Positions 24,801 through 35,898 of a DNA stretch of 64,000 nt are shown here, in pieces. A model generated the notes under the pieces. It was given only the letters and a program-made list of their open reading frames with translations. It was not told the DNA's origin and did not search any database. This DNA comes from Zygnema cylindricum (Eukaryota > Streptophyta > Zygnematophyceae > Zygnematales > Zygnemataceae), in NCBI GenBank assembly GCA_037447655.1, contig JBBHKE010002948.1, positions 163,721-227,720 on the forward strand. The letters run 5' to 3'. A program made the translations under genes and the position numbers. Position 1 is the stretch's first letter, and each line of letters opens with the position of its first letter.

Positions 24801-26012
24801 TGGGATATAGAGAGCATCATGCAAGGTTCTCTTTACAATCTGACCATTCATGTCATATGCTAACTCCACGCTTCCCTTTGCCGTAGCCTCTACACCGCTG
24901 TCATCCGCGTAATAAATCCGACGAGTGGGAATTGGAGTATACGTTTTGAAGTAAGCCCGGTTGCCGCACATGTGGGAGGAGCATACGGAGTCCATAATCC
25001 ATCCGTTCTCTCGAGGTCCCTCCATGAGATCTTTTGCAAGAGCAAATAACTCGTCATCATCTGATTGCGGAAATCTGACCACATCTTCCTTTCTTTCCAG
25101 TCGTTCATGTTGTGAAGTCTCATCAAATGCAAGGAACGCCGCATTTTTAATTGGCAGTTTTGATGTCGGAAATTATGGTGATGAATCCTCCGATCGCACC
25201 CTCCATCCCGCACGATAAATTCCTGTTTCACACGCTTTTATAAATGCCAAACATAGCCGGAAAACATGACCTTGACCAAAGCAATAGACACACCTATCAT
25301 ATTGCCTATAATTCGGATTGGGGGTAATGTTTCTATTTCCAAAAAATCCAGCAGGCTTATATGTCTGTGCATTATAAGCAACTACTCTTTGACCACCATT
25401 TAATGCTATCTGAGTTGCCTCTTCGTCTAAGATATAAGCCCGAGCTACTGCTATATTCCATTTACTCTTCTCTAACCTTCTTAGGTGCTGCGCTGCTCCT
25501 TTATATTCGGTAGGAAGCCCTCTCATTAAAATCATAGCTTGATGATAAGGAGGAAAACTCCCCCCGGAACATGCATTCTCCGACAATAAAAGTTTCAAGC
25601 CATTACAATATGAGTTCATCTCACCCCCAATATATTTATAGTCCCAAATTTTTCTAGCAGTATCAACCTCATTATGCTCACTAGCTAAGACATAAGATTC
25701 ACTCAAAGCCTTCTATATTTCAGATGCCGTAAAGATATTGATATATGACATGTTAAGATCTTCTGACAAAAGTAACTTCAAATTATGCAATGCATCTTCA
25801 TTTTTCTTTCCAAACTCTGGATCCGTATCCGGAAGAATACCAGAAATCACATCATGTAATTTCACTTGTTTCAAATAAGACTTAGTCAAATCCGCCCAAT
25901 AAAGATACTTCTGCCCATTAAACACCAGGATCCGTGAGCGAGGGCCCGTGACCTGTTGATTTGAGGCAGCTGGTGCCACTGAAGAAGATGAAGAAGCACC
26001 AGCAGTTGCCAT
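21860..26012 (-). pseudogene. Decayed gag-pol of copia B
   Basis: The gag start is ATG 26012 (MATAGASSSSSVAPAASNQQ); an in-frame ATG at 26060 would add 16 residues. The zinc knuckle is CVYCFGQGHVFRLC near 25290. The protease motif is GWIMDSVCSSHMCGN, where the expected DSG reads DSV. Integrase has CDGC, IHSDVW, RSDNGGEY and PEQNGVSE. Reverse transcriptase has YVDD near 22840, and RNase H ends GLSG at 21860. Breaks include TAG at 25713, a stop near 25173, TAG near 24361, TAA near 24033 and frameshifts in the integrase-RT linker and near 23130. The 23440-23520 part of the linker is repetitive. Confidence 0.9.
25943..25953 (-). other. Primer-binding site of copia B inside gag
   Basis: Minus-strand GGTCACGGGCC directly follows the LTR end CAACA. 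It is two mismatches from the complement of the initiator tRNA-Met anticodon arm. It is in frame with gag, just after SNQQ. Confidence 0.6.
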
Positions 26013-26992
26013 GATAATCAATTGTGCAAAGAGGAAACTCTCACGAAATCCCACAAACAACCAACTTCACAATGAAGCCCCAAGCAAACCATACACACCC
26101 TAGGTCTGCAAATTTGCCACAATATAGAATATACCCCAAAGAAACCACATGCAGAATTTCACAAAGTTCTGCCAAAAGATCACAATGATCTTATAATTCA
26201 AACACACCAAAAAAACTGCTTCACAGTTTTCCTACACAAGAATCCTACTTTTCCTAAAGTAATCTAAGTCCTATATATAGAAGTGAGCCTAGAGTTGATC
26301 ACATCGTATTACAACTAGCGTGTTCAATTGGTACACTACTTCTTCATTAACAAAATCCCACCGTCGGATGCACATAATTATTTACACCAATCAGACAGCC
26401 GTTAGTAATGAAATAGTTCGCGGTTAAAGTTCGTCCGCTGAAATGACAGTAACAGTCAATACTTCTCTTCAAAAATGACGGCAGACTTCGTCTGCTTTCC
26501 ACGTATTTTTTCATCACCGAAGATGAACCTCCACGTGTAACTTTGGTCCTCAAATGTAACTGTACCTTTTCTTCTAGAACAACCAAACTTGACTTTCTCA
26601 CGGACCGACACGTGTGCCTGAAGTGCATCGAATCTGTGTACTCCCTTTCGAGTTATATACTCTGTAAATCATGTCCCCGTCAATTTATCTTCACACAAAC
26701 TGACTCATATTCAGAACACCTTTCTTGCGCAGACTGTTATAGTTGCTATGACTCTTCTACGACTGTTATGACTGCTATGACTGCTATGATCTGTCAGCGC
26801 AACTATGATATTAGAGCAGCGCAGCTGCGATGTCAGATCAGAGCAGTATAGCAGCTGCGATGTCAGATCAGAGCAGTATAGCAGCACAACAACAAGTGTA
26901 GAGTGCTCAAGGTTTCTAGCTGCGATGTCAGACTTAGTGCAGCATGGCATCATAGCAACAAGATATAGAGAGGACTCAAGGTTTCCAAAACA
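25954..26992 (-). repeat. 5' LTR of copia B (1039 bp)
   Basis: Intact partner of the split LTR. Its gag start codon at 26012 lies 59 nt before the LTR end, as in A and C. A 30-bp unit with GCAGTATAGC is duplicated at about 26825-26885. At about 26512-26530 it preserves the uninterrupted site where A inserted in the other LTR. Confidence 0.92.
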
Positions 26993-28533
26993 TTAGTTAC
27001 TACATCTTTCAACTCGTAAGACTCTACACCCCCTTCGCGCCACCTCGAAATCTGGTAATCTGTCAAACTGCGAATACGCTCAATCCACTCTTCCCTCCCA
27101 ACCCAACTCTTGTCACCTCGACCCATGTTAACTCCATATATAATTCACCTCGATATTATCGTCCGAATTGGCATAATGCCCCGTAGTCCTAACAACCTCG
27201 TCGGTCCTTGTGTTTTGCAAACGGTGAATCGATAGAGCTGTCATCTGCTTATCGTTGGTGAACTTTGTTTGGATGATGTTCTCTTGGCACGTATATTGTT
27301 GAGCCGCAGCCAGAGCAAGAACTTGAGGTTGGGTGGCTGGCTCCCTAAGGACAACCGTGTGGTGGTTGTACGAGGGCGTGAATATGGTTTTTTTGTGAGC
27401 GATGGGAGTCGTGTCAAGAAGACTCTTTGGTGGGGGTCGAGGTAGTGGGATATGCGAGGTTTGAGAGGATACTAAGGAGTTTCGTATGAGTGTGATTGTC
27501 GATAAAGTCGTCAAGGGAGAATGCACCCTTAGTATTAATACAAATTGCGCAGCTCCACAAGAGCCCCTGACAAGCACCAAAATAACTGATCGTATCTCTT
27601 TTTTCATCTCGACTTGTCTCCCTCTGTATTTGTGGTGTCATTTCCAACCCAACACGGAACACCAACACCCCTCCGCAAAACCTAAAACATTCGCCTTCAC
27701 GTTCCAACAAGAACTCATGTACATTAACAATAAATTATGTTGCATAAACACCATTATGAGGAAGATTGTCGTCCCTATTCTTCACGCCTTGTCCTTTGTT
27801 GGTGAGGAAGGCAGACAACGAGGTGCGAATTGCTGAGGCCTGTCTCGCCTGTCTCGTATTATTGATGTTGTGATGTTGTTGGCAGTATTTCCCTTTTGTT
27901 GCAACGAAAGAACAAGACTAGCCGTTTGCTCTTTTAGAGCAACGAGGTGTGGTGGAGTCTTGAGGAAGCAGTAAGGGTGGTGGTGCTTTTTATTATGCAA
28001 AGTGGATGTAGTGATTTTGGGATTACGTTTGGTGTAAGGTTCATGATGTTTAGTACAGTAGCACGGCTAGCTCTCGGGGTGAAGAGGTTTGCCCCATCTG
28101 ATTAGCTAGGCCTCATGTTTTGGCAAAGTATTATGAGTAAACGTACCGGTACAACCCAAGTCGTCATCAAGTTTTCTTTTTCCCCTCAGGAAAAAGTTGT
28201 CAAGAGGAAGTTGAGGCACATCACGCCCTTTTTGACGCAGGTGATTACCACTATTACTACTATTATTGCTATTACTTAATGATGCACATGATGTTGATGC
28301 ATTTGTCTTTCAAGTTGACGTACTATTACAGACGTGCTGTTGACTTTCCTTGAACTCTTCAACCCTCATCCCAGTCTCTACCCTTCTTATTCCAACATTT
28401 GGGGATCCATTTCTCTATTATGGTATAGCTTCAGCAATAGCAATAGCCAAAATTGCTTTTACTTATTAAGATCAACAAGAACGACTGGAAGATTCCCATT
28501 GGTAGTTGCCCGAGCTGCATTCGGTTTTGCAAG
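26993..28533. other. Unassigned DNA between copia B and copia C
   Basis: A minus-strand reading frame of 159 codons (27128-27607) is the longest open stretch. It has no motif I recognise and is proline- and threonine-rich in places. A short TATTAC-type repeat sits near 28243-28278. It may be host intergenic DNA or an older, unrecognisable element. Confidence 0.4.
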
Positions 28534-28538
28534 ACCCA

Positions 28539-29532
28539 TGTTGTTCTACAACCACCGTTGGAGGAGGAGGACTAACAGTAGTAGTGGACGTAGACATGGA
28601 AAACTGCAGAAGCTATCAAGCACCTACTCAACAGCCTACTTTAGCTTACACAAAATATGACTCAAAAGGCAAATATGCCTCAAATTTCTCACACTTATAC
28701 AAAACAGAGTAAACTGACAATTCTCGAAATTGCAGCCCAAATGATCCAGTAAACCATAAGATAAGACTCTTGGAAGTTTCCCAAAACTGCCCTTAAAATG
28801 TCATAATCCCAAAAATGGATAATACAAATTTGGCTAAGTTATAAAATGTATACTCACAGTGGGTATCTACTAGTCACACTAATTCAGGTAACCGTACTAC
28901 AAGACTATTATGACTTATGACAAAGTATCCAGCCTGTACTTTACTGTACCTTCTGTACCACCAAAACCTAATCATTATTTAAAAAGACCTAATTAATAAA
29001 ACACTAATTTTTATTACACTAGACTACAAAAAAATGTTTTCCAAGTATTATCAGATAGCGAACCGTACATAAAATGTTCCAGGTGCTTAGTCAGCGATAG
29101 TCGCTAAAGTACAACAGATTGTGGTAGTGTAATACGAAGCACCTGAGTGTTTCGTCACTGGTGGTCCCACATGAATCACGCTTGTGGTCCCAGGTGAATT
29201 GCGTCCATTGGCGCAAATGTAATCAACAACCGTAGCGTCAAACCATACTATGTATTTCCAAAAAAACCGATTCAAATTATGTTCGTCCGAACCGGTGAAT
29301 CTAATCGTTTCCTACGTGAATCGTGTAACTGAATGTCCGCGCCACTCCATAAAACTAGCATCATTTCCTATGTCGACGCGTGTCCCTGCATATACAGTAC
29401 ACTTCTACTGTCTAACTGTTACAGTCACACTATTGAAGGTAAGTATTAAAACTATCATAGACAAAAATAATCTAAGTATTTTGTCTATTCTCACAGCTCT
29501 ATCTACTGAAATAAAGATTTCAAATTACAACA
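28539..29532 (-). repeat. 3' LTR of copia C (994 bp)
   Basis: Starts TGTTGTTCTACAACC and ends TTACAACA. Same length as its partner, with scattered substitutions. It includes the gag start region, as in the 5' LTR. Confidence 0.92.
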
Positions 29533-29554
29533 CTCCCCTAAATCTTTAGAATTA

Positions 29555-32500
29555 GTTACTCACTTAGTCCAATAGCCTCTCTGCAAAACTTCAACTTAGG
29601 AGCAGTAAGGGCTTTAGTTAACATGTCAGCCATTCTCTCCTCATCCAGTAAATAACACAATTTAATCACTTTTGCAAGACTTTTTCTTTGATGAAGTGAA
29701 GTCTAATATCCATCTGTTTGATTTTAAAATGATGACTGGGGTTAGAGGCAATGGCAATGGCTGCCTGGTTGTCACACCAGATAGACTGAGGACTTGTTAG
29801 CATATACCCAAGTTCATGTAAAATAGACTTAACCCATAAAAGCTCCTTGAGGGCAAAAGCAGCGGCTATGTATTCTGACTCCATTATGGATTGAGTTGTA
29901 ACCTTTTGTAGTTTGCTACTCCAGCAGCAAGTTCGATCTCCAATCTTAAAAACAAAACCAGTTGTAGATTTTCGGCTTGGCATGTCTCCTTAGCTAGCGT
30001 CGCTCCACGTCTGTATTTCCACTTTTCCTCCTCCGAGTACAAGCTTAAGATTTCGAGTTACTGCAAAATATCTTAACACCCTAATTACTGCTTCCCAGTC
30101 TGCCTTTTTAGGAGTCGGGAGACTTGTACTTAAGACCCCCACAGCTGTTGCGATTATAGGTCTCGTACAGTTCATAAAATATATAAGACTTACAACTACT
30201 TGTCTATATGGCTTTGAAGCCATAAACTCTTCCTCTCTTGACTCTACACTCTCATTCACCATTATGCCTAAATCTGAATCCCTTCTTTCCAATTTTTGCA
30301 TGATTTCTATCGGAGTTATGGATCCCTTTACATCTTTCATTTCAAATCTTTCTGACGTGTTACCCGTTCTTCTTTCTGAGTCAACATAATAAGCCTTTTG
30401 TTTCTGTCTCTTTTAACCTGTATTCCTATTTATACTTCTGTTTATTTCATACATTCACTTATTTATTAATAATAAGTTATCCACATATACAGCAATGTAT
30501 AGTATCTCATCCTCCCCTTGTAAGACATATACAGAATGATCTGAGCTAATTCTCTTAAATCCTAGCCTAATCAAAAAATCATCTAATTTCAAATTCCACT
30601 GACGTGGGGTTTGTTTTAACCCATACAAAGATTACAACAATTTACACATTAATTTTTCTTTTCCCTTTTCAACATACATTTCAAGTTGTCTCATATAAAT
30701 GTTTCATTCTAACTCTCCATGCAAGAAAGCCGTTTTAACATCCTTTTGATGTATTTCCATAATCTCTATAGCCGGTAGACTTAGCAAAATTATGACAGTG
30801 GGAAATGTGACAGTGGGAAATGTGACAACTGGAGAGAGAAGGTTTTATCAAAGTCAATACTTTTTTTTTATTGTACCCTTTGGCCACTAGTCTGGCCTTT
30901 TACCTTTCAAACGTGTTGTCCGGGTTCAGCTTCACCTTAAACACCCATTTGTTGCCGATGGCTTTTTCTGCCCAGAGGAAGATCCACCAGCTCCCATGGC
31001 TGTGCCTCCATAATAGACTTCATTTCATCGTTTGCCGCCTTGATCCACAAATTTCTCTCATTTGATGAGAAGGACTCCTGGATTGTTAGAGACTCCTCTT
31101 TTCCTGCAAAAAAAGCAAAGTGAGAGCTTGCTTGCAAACGGCTGCTAGATCTCTTTCCCTCGGAAATTTTGAGGTTGAAATCGTCAGCAACCTTTGGTTT
31201 TTCTGTTTTGTTTGAACCCTAACTTGAGCTTGTACTGAGTGTGTAGCAGCTCCTTCTGCCAAAGTTGTAGCTTGTGGTGAAGCATTGTAGCTGTAGCTTG
31301 TGGTGAAGCATCGTGTGAAGGCACCAGAGAAAGTGAAGGAAGAGGTGTCCCACTTGTCGGTGGAAAGTAGACTCGTTGCGTATGGTGAAAAATGACATTT
31401 TCTTGTTTTTCTTTTGCTGGTTGATATGGCACTCTAAAAAGGTCAACCGAATCATGTTCATCATTTATCAGGACATTCCTAGAGATAATCACTTTTTGTT
31501 TCTCAAATACAAAAACTCTATATCCTTTCGCATTATCATCATACCCCATCAAAATCCCAAGTAGGCCTTTAGCCTCCATTTTCCATCTATCCTGTGAAGT
31601 ATCTAAAATAAAACACTTGCTGCCAAAGATCTTAAAGTGACTAACATCACGTTTTTTTCATGTCCAAAGCTCATAAGGTGTAGTGCTAACAGATCTAGAA
31701 GGAATTCTATTTTTAATATATACAGCACAATTAAGTGCTTCAGCCGAGAATTTTAAATCTAGCCCTTTATGTGCAAGCATGGACCAAACACTCTCCGTCA
31801 CTATCCTATTTAATCTCTCAGAAACACCATTGTGTTCCGGTGTATATGGAACTGTAAGATTGTCTTTGATGCCTTCCTGAAAGAGAAATTCTTCGAATAC
31901 CTTTGATGTGTATTCTCCTCGTTGTCCGATCGCAGCGCCAATATTCGAACTCCATGAATCTTTTCCTCAAATGCTTTGTAGTGTTTGAAGTGAGTAAAAA
32001 CTTCACTTTTATATTGCATGAAGTAAACTTTGGTGTACCTCGAGTAGTCATATGTAAATGTGACCATATAGAGGACGCCTCCAGCTGAAACCACTTGTGA
32101 AGGACCGAGAAAATCAGAATGTATAGCTGTACAACTTTTTCCGATCTGTGGTATATTTCCTGTGGAAATGGCAATCTGATGATCTTGCCAAGTGAACAAC
32201 CATCACATGATTTTATACGATGAAAGGTGAGAGAAACTCCATCAACTTTTCCCGAATTCACCATTTTCTTTAGACTTTCATAATTCATATGTCCTAATCT
32301 CTTATGCCACAACTCATTATCATATTGGACACTGGAGTAGAGAACATCATTTTTCTTATATTCTACCATGTCCATCATGTATATTTTGATAGCATCTCTA
32401 GTTCCTGTTACTGCGAATTTTCATTTCTTGCTAATAACCTGTCTACCTTCTTTCAGAATGACTTCAAAGCCTTTATTTTCCACTAACGATGTAGAGAAAA

Positions 32501-33703
32501 GGGTTCATTTTAATGTCCGAGACATACGAAACATTGTGGAGAGTTCTCACTACCAACTTTTCCCCATTTCTACCATTTAAGATACATCACCCTGAGCTGG
32601 GGTTTGAACACTCATCCCACAAGTATAGTGTATACTTTTTGGAGGCGTTTGTTGCAGATTTGTAAAAGCCGCCTTGTTTCAGCACATGTGGGTCCATGCT
32701 CCCATGTCCATGATTCATCCTGCATCTTTGTGACCCTCCATTGCGCCGCCATAGCAAATAACTCTGGTCCTCTTGCTCATTGAAACTCAAAGACTCATCT
32801 TTGCAGAAGCTGAAAAGAGAGTATTTCCACGAATAGGATTGCCAGAAAAACCTTTGTGATATTGGCTTTGCTGCCAACCCGTATAAACCTGTCTCATTAG
32901 CCTTTTTCAGCTTAGGACAATACCTGTATCCATGACACTTCTCATAACAATAGAAACAAGCAGTAGAATATTGTCTATTTGGTCTTTGATTAAACTGATT
33001 TTGATTCTGGTTAAACCGGTTCCTATTATGATTAAATTGAGCTCTTTTGTCAAAGTCTGTTGCAAATGCTTCAACCTTTCCTTCTCCTTCAAGGATTTTA
33101 GTATTAGACTCTTCCTCCTATATAAGATTATATGCTAATTGAAACAACCAACTATCTTTATCATGACTCTTTAATTGAGCAGACACACCTTTCATGCTAG
33201 GAGGTAGTCCTCTAATAAGCAAAGTTGCCTGCTGAAAATTTGCAAATGACCCCTTAGCATAAATGTGTGCATCAATAAGTGCACGAAAGTTGTCACAATA
33301 CTCGACCATAGTTCCCCCCGAGTATTTGTACCCCCAAATTTTTTCCAGCCACCAAGAGCTCTACTTGGACATTCGCTTTCTCAAAAGCGGATTCCAGTGA
33401 TGTCCAAATCTCCTTCGCCTTCTTCAATTTTAGGCGCCACATGACCAATTTTTTTGAAATACAAAAAAATAGATTTTTCCTTGCCATTGAATTCTTTTTC
33501 ACCCAACTTGGATCTGTTTCATTAAGGGAGCCATCCAAGACCCCCAATAAGTTAGCAATTTCAAACGAAGATTGAACCATCGCCGCCCAGTACGCATACT
33601 TTTGGCTATTCAAGATAGTATTTTTTGACGATAGGCCCATAACCTGTTGTTCTACAGCCATCGTTGCACGAGGAGGACCAGCACTAGTAGTTGAAGTAGA
33701 CAT
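29555..33703 (-). pseudogene. Decayed gag-pol of copia C
   Basis: Gag starts at ATG 33703 (MSTSTTSAGPPRATMAVEQQ). The zinc knuckle CFYCYEKCHGYRYC near 32935 is intact in its C and H residues. In the protease region, two TGA codons stand where the relatives have tryptophan, around the MDMGAWTHMC remnant. Integrase keeps HKRLGH and CDGC but is frameshifted after IKSCDGC. The reverse transcriptase catalytic motif reads YVDN instead of YVDD (about 30480-30500). RNase H keeps KSTTGFVFKIG and WCDNQAAIAIASNPSHHF. It is the most degraded of the minus-strand elements. Confidence 0.9.
33634..33644 (-). other. Primer-binding site of copia C inside gag
   Basis: Minus-strand GGTTATGGGCC abuts the LTR end CAACA. 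It is a perfect 11-nt complement of the anticodon arm of plant initiator tRNA-Met (GGCCCAUAACC). Drosophila copia and yeast Ty5 prime from this part of the tRNA. It sits in frame in gag after EQQ. Confidence 0.75.
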
Positions 33704-34638
33704 GGAAAACTGCAGAAGCTATCAAGCACCTACTTAACAACCAACTTTTAGCTTACACAAAATATGACTCAAAAGGCAAGTATACCTCACAAATCTTTCA
33801 GTGATACAAAACATAGTAAAATGACAATTCCCAAAATTGCAGCCCAAATGAACTAGTAAACCAAAAGATATGACTCATGGAAGTTTCCCAAAACTGCCCT
33901 TAAAATGTCATAATCCCGAAACTGGATAATACAAATTTGGCTAAGTTGTAAACTATATACTCACAGTGAGTATCTACTAGTCACACTAATTCAGGTAACC
34001 GTACTACAAGACTATCATGACTTACGACAAAGTATCCAGCTTGTAATTTACTGTAGCTTGTGTACCTCCAAAACCTAATCATTATTTACAAAGACCTAAT
34101 TTAGGAAACACTAATTTTTATTACACTAAACTATAATACAATGTTTCCAAATATTCTCAAATAGCGAACCGTACATAAAATGTTTTAGGTGCTTAGTCAG
34201 CGATAGTCGGTAGAGTACAACAGATTGTGGTAGTGTAGTACAAAACACGTGAGCGTTTCGTCACTGGTGGTCCAACGTCAATCACGTTTGTGGTCCCAGG
34301 TGAATCGCGTCCGTTGGCGCAACTGTAATCAACGACCGTAGCGTCGATCCGCACCATGTATTTTCAAAATAACCGGTTCAAATTATGTTCGTCCGAACCG
34401 TTGAATCTAATCGTTTCCTACGTGACGTGTGTAATTGAATGTTGGCGCCACTGCGTAAGACCTGCATCATTTTATATCGTCGACGCGTGTCCTTGCAAGT
34501 ACGATACACTTCTTCTGTCTAACTGCTACTCTCACACTATTGAAGGTAAGTATTAAACTATCCTAGAGAAAAATATTCTAAGTACTTTGTCTCCTCTCAC
34601 AGCTCTATATACTGAAATACAGATTTCAAATTAAAACA
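33645..34638 (-). repeat. 5' LTR of copia C (994 bp)
   Basis: The gag start codon at 33703 is 59 nt from the LTR end. It has scattered mismatches to 28539-29532 but the same length, so indels balance or are absent. Confidence 0.92.
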
Positions 34639-34643
34639 ACCCA

Positions 34644-35183
34644 AACTAAACATTCGCGTATGCACACATGAAAGATGATGTCTATTAGACATTAGGACAT
34701 CTCAAGAATTTAATAAATTAAACTTTTCTCATAAAAAGAAAAAAAAAAAAAAGTCCAGGGAAAAAAAGAGGCTTGCGAACACATGAAAAAAATAATACAT
34801 GAAATAGCACGACGATGATATATCATGCAATTTAGATGTATTCATTACTTTTTCTTAGCTTTCCCCATCGAACAAGGACTTCACTTACATGCACAGATGT
34901 TGCGGCCCCTCCAGAGGCTTCATTTTGGCTTATACTTGTGCCAAATCTATTTGACGACAAATCCTGATCGTCCATCATGGCAGATCTCTTACAGCTAATG
35001 TATGTATATGTAATAATATGAGAAATATAATCACACCTTAGACGATTACACTGTCTCACTAAAAATCTTATGAAAACTCTAGTTTCAAAGAAATCAACTG
35101 TAAGACCTTGAAGCACAATATCTTACCGACATTCAGATAGTGACTTCCTTACTGACAAATAAACATCAGACCTTAAAGATAAT
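34644..35183. other. Unassigned DNA between copia C and copia D
   Basis: Includes an A-rich run near 34735-34752 and a minus-strand frame at 34832-35116. The C-terminal half of that frame (MMDDQDLSSNRFG onward) has ordinary protein composition but no recognised motif. It could be a remnant exon; it is not supported as a gene. Confidence 0.4.
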
Positions 35184-35188
35184 TCCTT

Positions 35189-35824
35189 TGTTAGGATTAA
35201 AAATGTTTGAATCTACGTTTACATAATGTTGGTTCGTAGTTAGTGTGGATCAAATTTGGTCGCACGTCGGTTATGTTTCACTTAGTTTGGTTTAGTACCC
35301 CGTCTTTCACTTTGCAGATTTTTGTTTTGTTTGATTTGTATTTCGTTCGTGTATGTTTCACGTTTACATGATTTAATTTGATTTATTTTGTTTCGTTTGA
35401 GTTCTAGATTAGTACTTCGAGAAGTTCGTTTTGCGCGACGTACGTCTAGTTGTTTCGTTTCACGTCAGTTAAGTTTGTCGTACAAGACTTTGTCAGTTTC
35501 GTTTCTAGTAGCTTCACTTTGCGTTGTACCATATTTGCGTCTAAGTACATTTAGACACTTATATTGTATAATGATCTAAATTATTTCCGTGGCTAAGTTA
35601 AAAAGCCATCCTGTGAGTATGGTAGAATTTAATTTAGAAAAAAAAAGTGTAATGTTTACGTATTGAGTTAATATGAGTTTATTTTATTGAGTATTCTATT
35701 TGCCTTTATCTTAGATTATGAGGTTTCAATGTGTTATAATGTTTGTTTTGATTTTAATTTCGCTTCCGCATTGAGATATATGAGTGATTATGAGCGCATT
35801 ACAATTTGACTCTTATTTTTATCA
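35189..35824 (+). repeat. 5' LTR of copia D (636 bp)
   Basis: Starts TGTTAGGATT and ends TTTTTATCA. Rich in GTTTCGTTT-type words and AT-rich toward its 3' end. Confidence 0.93.
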
Positions 35825-35826
35825 AT

Positions 35827-35838
35827 TGGTATCGGGGT
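35827..35838 (+). other. Primer-binding site of copia D
   Basis: TGGTATCGGGGT, two bases after the LTR, resembles TGGTATCAGAGC, the complement of the 3' end of initiator tRNA-Met used by most plant copia elements. Confidence 0.7.
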
Positions 35839-35898
35839 AGTGTTTATTCTACTTAGATTTGAGTTAAGAATTGATTAAGAATTGAGGATTTATAAGTT

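Larger units (their letters stand above)
14816..26992 (-). mobile_element. Ty1/copia element B, interrupted by element A
   Basis: Minus-strand LTR retrotransposon. Its left (3') LTR is split into 14816-15375 and 21388-21833 by element A; its right (5') LTR is 25954-26992. Without A and the duplicated 5 bp it is about 6.2 kb. Order in the element's own direction is LTR, gag, protease, integrase, reverse transcriptase, RNase H, LTR, which is copia order. A purine tract (RC of 21834-21852) adjoins the 3' LTR. The 5-bp flanks (gtaac and ttagt) do not match, so no target duplication is visible. Confidence 0.9.
28539..34638 (-). mobile_element. Ty1/copia element C, 6.1 kb
   Basis: Complete element with two LTRs of 994 bp each (28539-29532 and 33645-34638) and matching 5-bp duplications accca (28534-28538 and 34639-34643). 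A polypurine tract (RC of 29533-29547) adjoins the 3' LTR. It belongs to the same group as A and B and is closer to A in gag, with MSTSTT and EQQ shared. The interior is heavily mutated. Confidence 0.94.

Noticed and set aside
27128-27607. 159-residue minus-strand frame as a gene
   Set aside because: No motif, no splice context and no recognised similarity; kept only as unassigned DNA.
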